A program made the position numbers and the translations under genes. Under the pieces are notes generated by a model that worked only from the letters and a program-made list of their open reading frames with translations, searched no databases and had not been told where the DNA came from. DNA of 59,770 nt, taken from positions 1 through 59,770 of the forward strand of contig NZ_JALLIN010000044.1 of the NCBI RefSeq assembly GCF_023630175.1, read 5' to 3'. Shown one piece after another: positions 58,684 to 59,770 of the stretch. Origin of the DNA: Streptomyces cellostaticus. GTDB taxonomy: Bacteria; Actinomycetota; Actinomycetes; Streptomycetales; Streptomycetaceae. Position 1 is the stretch's first letter. Each line of letters begins with the position of its first letter.

Positions 58684-59730
58684 TCAGATACCGCGGCGCT
58701 TCCAGGACTCCCACCACAGCCACTCCCGGCCGCGGTCGGCCACGGCCGACCACACCAGCGGCTGGAGGTACGGCATCGCCTTCGGTCCGATCCGCCGTCT
58801 GAGCCGCAGGGCGCGGTACTCCGGCAGCGCCGCGTACCCCGGGTGGCACTCCTGCGCGAAGGCCACGCACTCGTCGACCGGAACGGCGCCGGTGCGGCCC
58901 CGGTCGTAGGCACGGTAGGCCCGGCGCAGCGCGAAGCGGGCCAGGCGGGCGTGGACCTCGTCGGCGAGGCGGTCGGCGTGCGGCAGCCGGTCGGCGCATT
59001 TGGCGAGCACCGAGTCGAAGGCCACGAGGCGCTGGCGCAGGTCGTCGAGCTGGCCGCCGAAGTCCGTCGTGGACATGTTCTTGCCGTGGACACGATAGAA
59101 GGCCTGGTCGGCACCGCGTATGTAGCCGACGTCGGCGTGCGCGGCGAGCCGCATCCACATCTCGATGTCGCCGGCGTGCGGCAGCGCGGGGTCGTAGCCG
59201 CCGACCTCGCGCTGCAGGCTGGTGCGGACGACGACCTCGGGCGAGGTGATGCAGCCGGTGCCCTCGCGGAAGCGCCGCTCCAGCCACCAGTGGCCGGGAT
59301 ATACCACCGCGCCGGTGCCGCGGGTACGGGCCGGCGGCAGCGGTCCGCCGTGCTGGAAGCGCAGGGGGCGCCCGTAGGCGAACCCCACCCCGGGGTGGGC
59401 GTCCAGCAGCGCGGCGGCCCGGACCAGGGCGCCGGGCACCAGCCGGTCGTCCGCGGAGAGCAGGGCGACGTAGGTGCCGTCGGCCCATTCCAGCAGGCCC
59501 TCGTTGTAGGTGGCGATGTGGCCCTTGTTGGTCTCGTGGACGCGGACCTCGATCCGCGGGTCGGAGGCGGCCAGCTTGTGCGCGATCTCCGCCGAGTCGT
59601 CCGGGGAGGCGTCGTCGATGATGAGGACCCGGACGTCGACGCCGTCCTGTTGGTCCAGGACGCTGCTCACGCAGTCGGCCAGGAAATGGCCGTACTTGTA
59701 GCAAGGGATCACAACACTGACGCTGCTCAT
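58684..59730 (-). CDS. Family 2 glycosyltransferase
   Basis: A 348-residue GT2 from the ATG at 59730. It begins MSSVSVVIPCYKYGHFLADC, with LIIDDASPDDSAEIAHKLAA, ETNKGHIATYNEGLLEW and the metal-binding ADD in VALLSADDRLVPGALV. A conserved EMWMRLAAHADVGYIRGADQ segment follows, typical of glycosyltransferases that extend surface glycans. An in-frame ATG at 59745 would add five residues. It converges on the short Wzz gene. The upstream promoter runs into the degraded window end. Confidence 0.93.
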   Translation of the reverse strand: MSSVSVVIPCYKYGHFLADCVSSVLDQQDGVDVRVLIIDDASPDDSAEIAHKLAASDPRIEVRVHETNKGHIATYNEGLLEWADGTYVALLSADDRLVPGALVRAAALLDAHPGVGFAYGRPLRFQHGGPLPPARTRGTGAVVYPGHWWLERRFREGTGCITSPEVVVRTSLQREVGGYDPALPHAGDIEMWMRLAAHADVGYIRGADQAFYRVHGKNMSTTDFGGQLDDLRQRLVAFDSVLAKCADRLPHADRLADEVHARLARFALRRAYRAYDRGRTGAVPVDECVAFAQECHPGYAALPEYRALRLRRRIGPKAMPYLQPLVWSAVADRGREWLWWESWKRRGI

Positions 59731-59770
59731 CGGTGGGAATGCCAATCCCCGGTGGTGGGGGGGGGGGGGG

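Overview
The window reads as chromosomal DNA of a high-G+C actinomycete, most likely a Streptomyces. The evidence is very high G+C, GTG starts, GGAGG-type ribosome binding sites, many 4-nt ATGA/GTGA gene overlaps, and typical Streptomyces families (CrcB/DUF190, DUF1876, DUF1918, Rv1733c-like). I see no insertion sequence, tRNA, rRNA or CRISPR array. Both ends of the window run into G homopolymers, which look like contig-edge artefacts.

Region 1 (about 1-6.8 kb) is mixed housekeeping. It holds uppP; a five-gene minus-strand operon (wHTH regulator, SMP-30-like beta-propeller, crcB, DUF190, crcB) for fluoride export; a VOC protein; a MarR regulator; an SseB-like protein; a CPT-like kinase; and a cold-shock-domain protein.

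Region 2 (about 6.9-44.3 kb) is a dormancy/hypoxia island built like a scattered version of the Mycobacterium tuberculosis DosR (DevR) regulon, comparable to the OsdKR cluster of S. coelicolor. It carries seven tandem-USP proteins, a pncB-DUF1876-(DUF1918/HTH/PPOX)-USP operon, a CBS-BON protein, Hsp20, an Acg-type nitroreductase, two PPOX flavin proteins, a DevS-type GAF-GAF histidine kinase, a DevR-type response regulator and a decayed Rv1733c-like gene. Metabolic genes sit among these: pyruvate phosphate dikinase, phosphoketolase, fermentative D-lactate dehydrogenase, a GNAT/acyl-CoA-synthetase (Pat-like) fusion and polyphosphate kinase 2. Two genes or operons stand out. One is a complete nine-gene V/A-type rotary ATPase operon (18.9-26.7 kb). 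The other is the response regulator, whose promoter region carries two abutting copies of a palindrome, GGGCC-N4-GGCCC (best form GGGCCGAACGGCCC), which recurs upstream of most island genes. It has the same geometry as the DosR box (GGGAC-N4-GTCCC). I propose that one DevS/DevR system controls the whole island, possibly including the V-ATPase.

Region 3 (about 44.4-59.7 kb) is a cell-surface polysaccharide locus. It has an RmlA-long nucleotidyltransferase, a hexapeptide acyltransferase, an alpha/alpha-barrel protein, a WecG/TagA glycosyltransferase, a nucleotide-sugar dehydrogenase, UDP-GlcNAc 2-epimerase, three Wzz-type proteins (one fused to a Wzy-like polymerase/ligase), a flippase, a secreted beta-helix protein and three GT2 glycosyltransferases.
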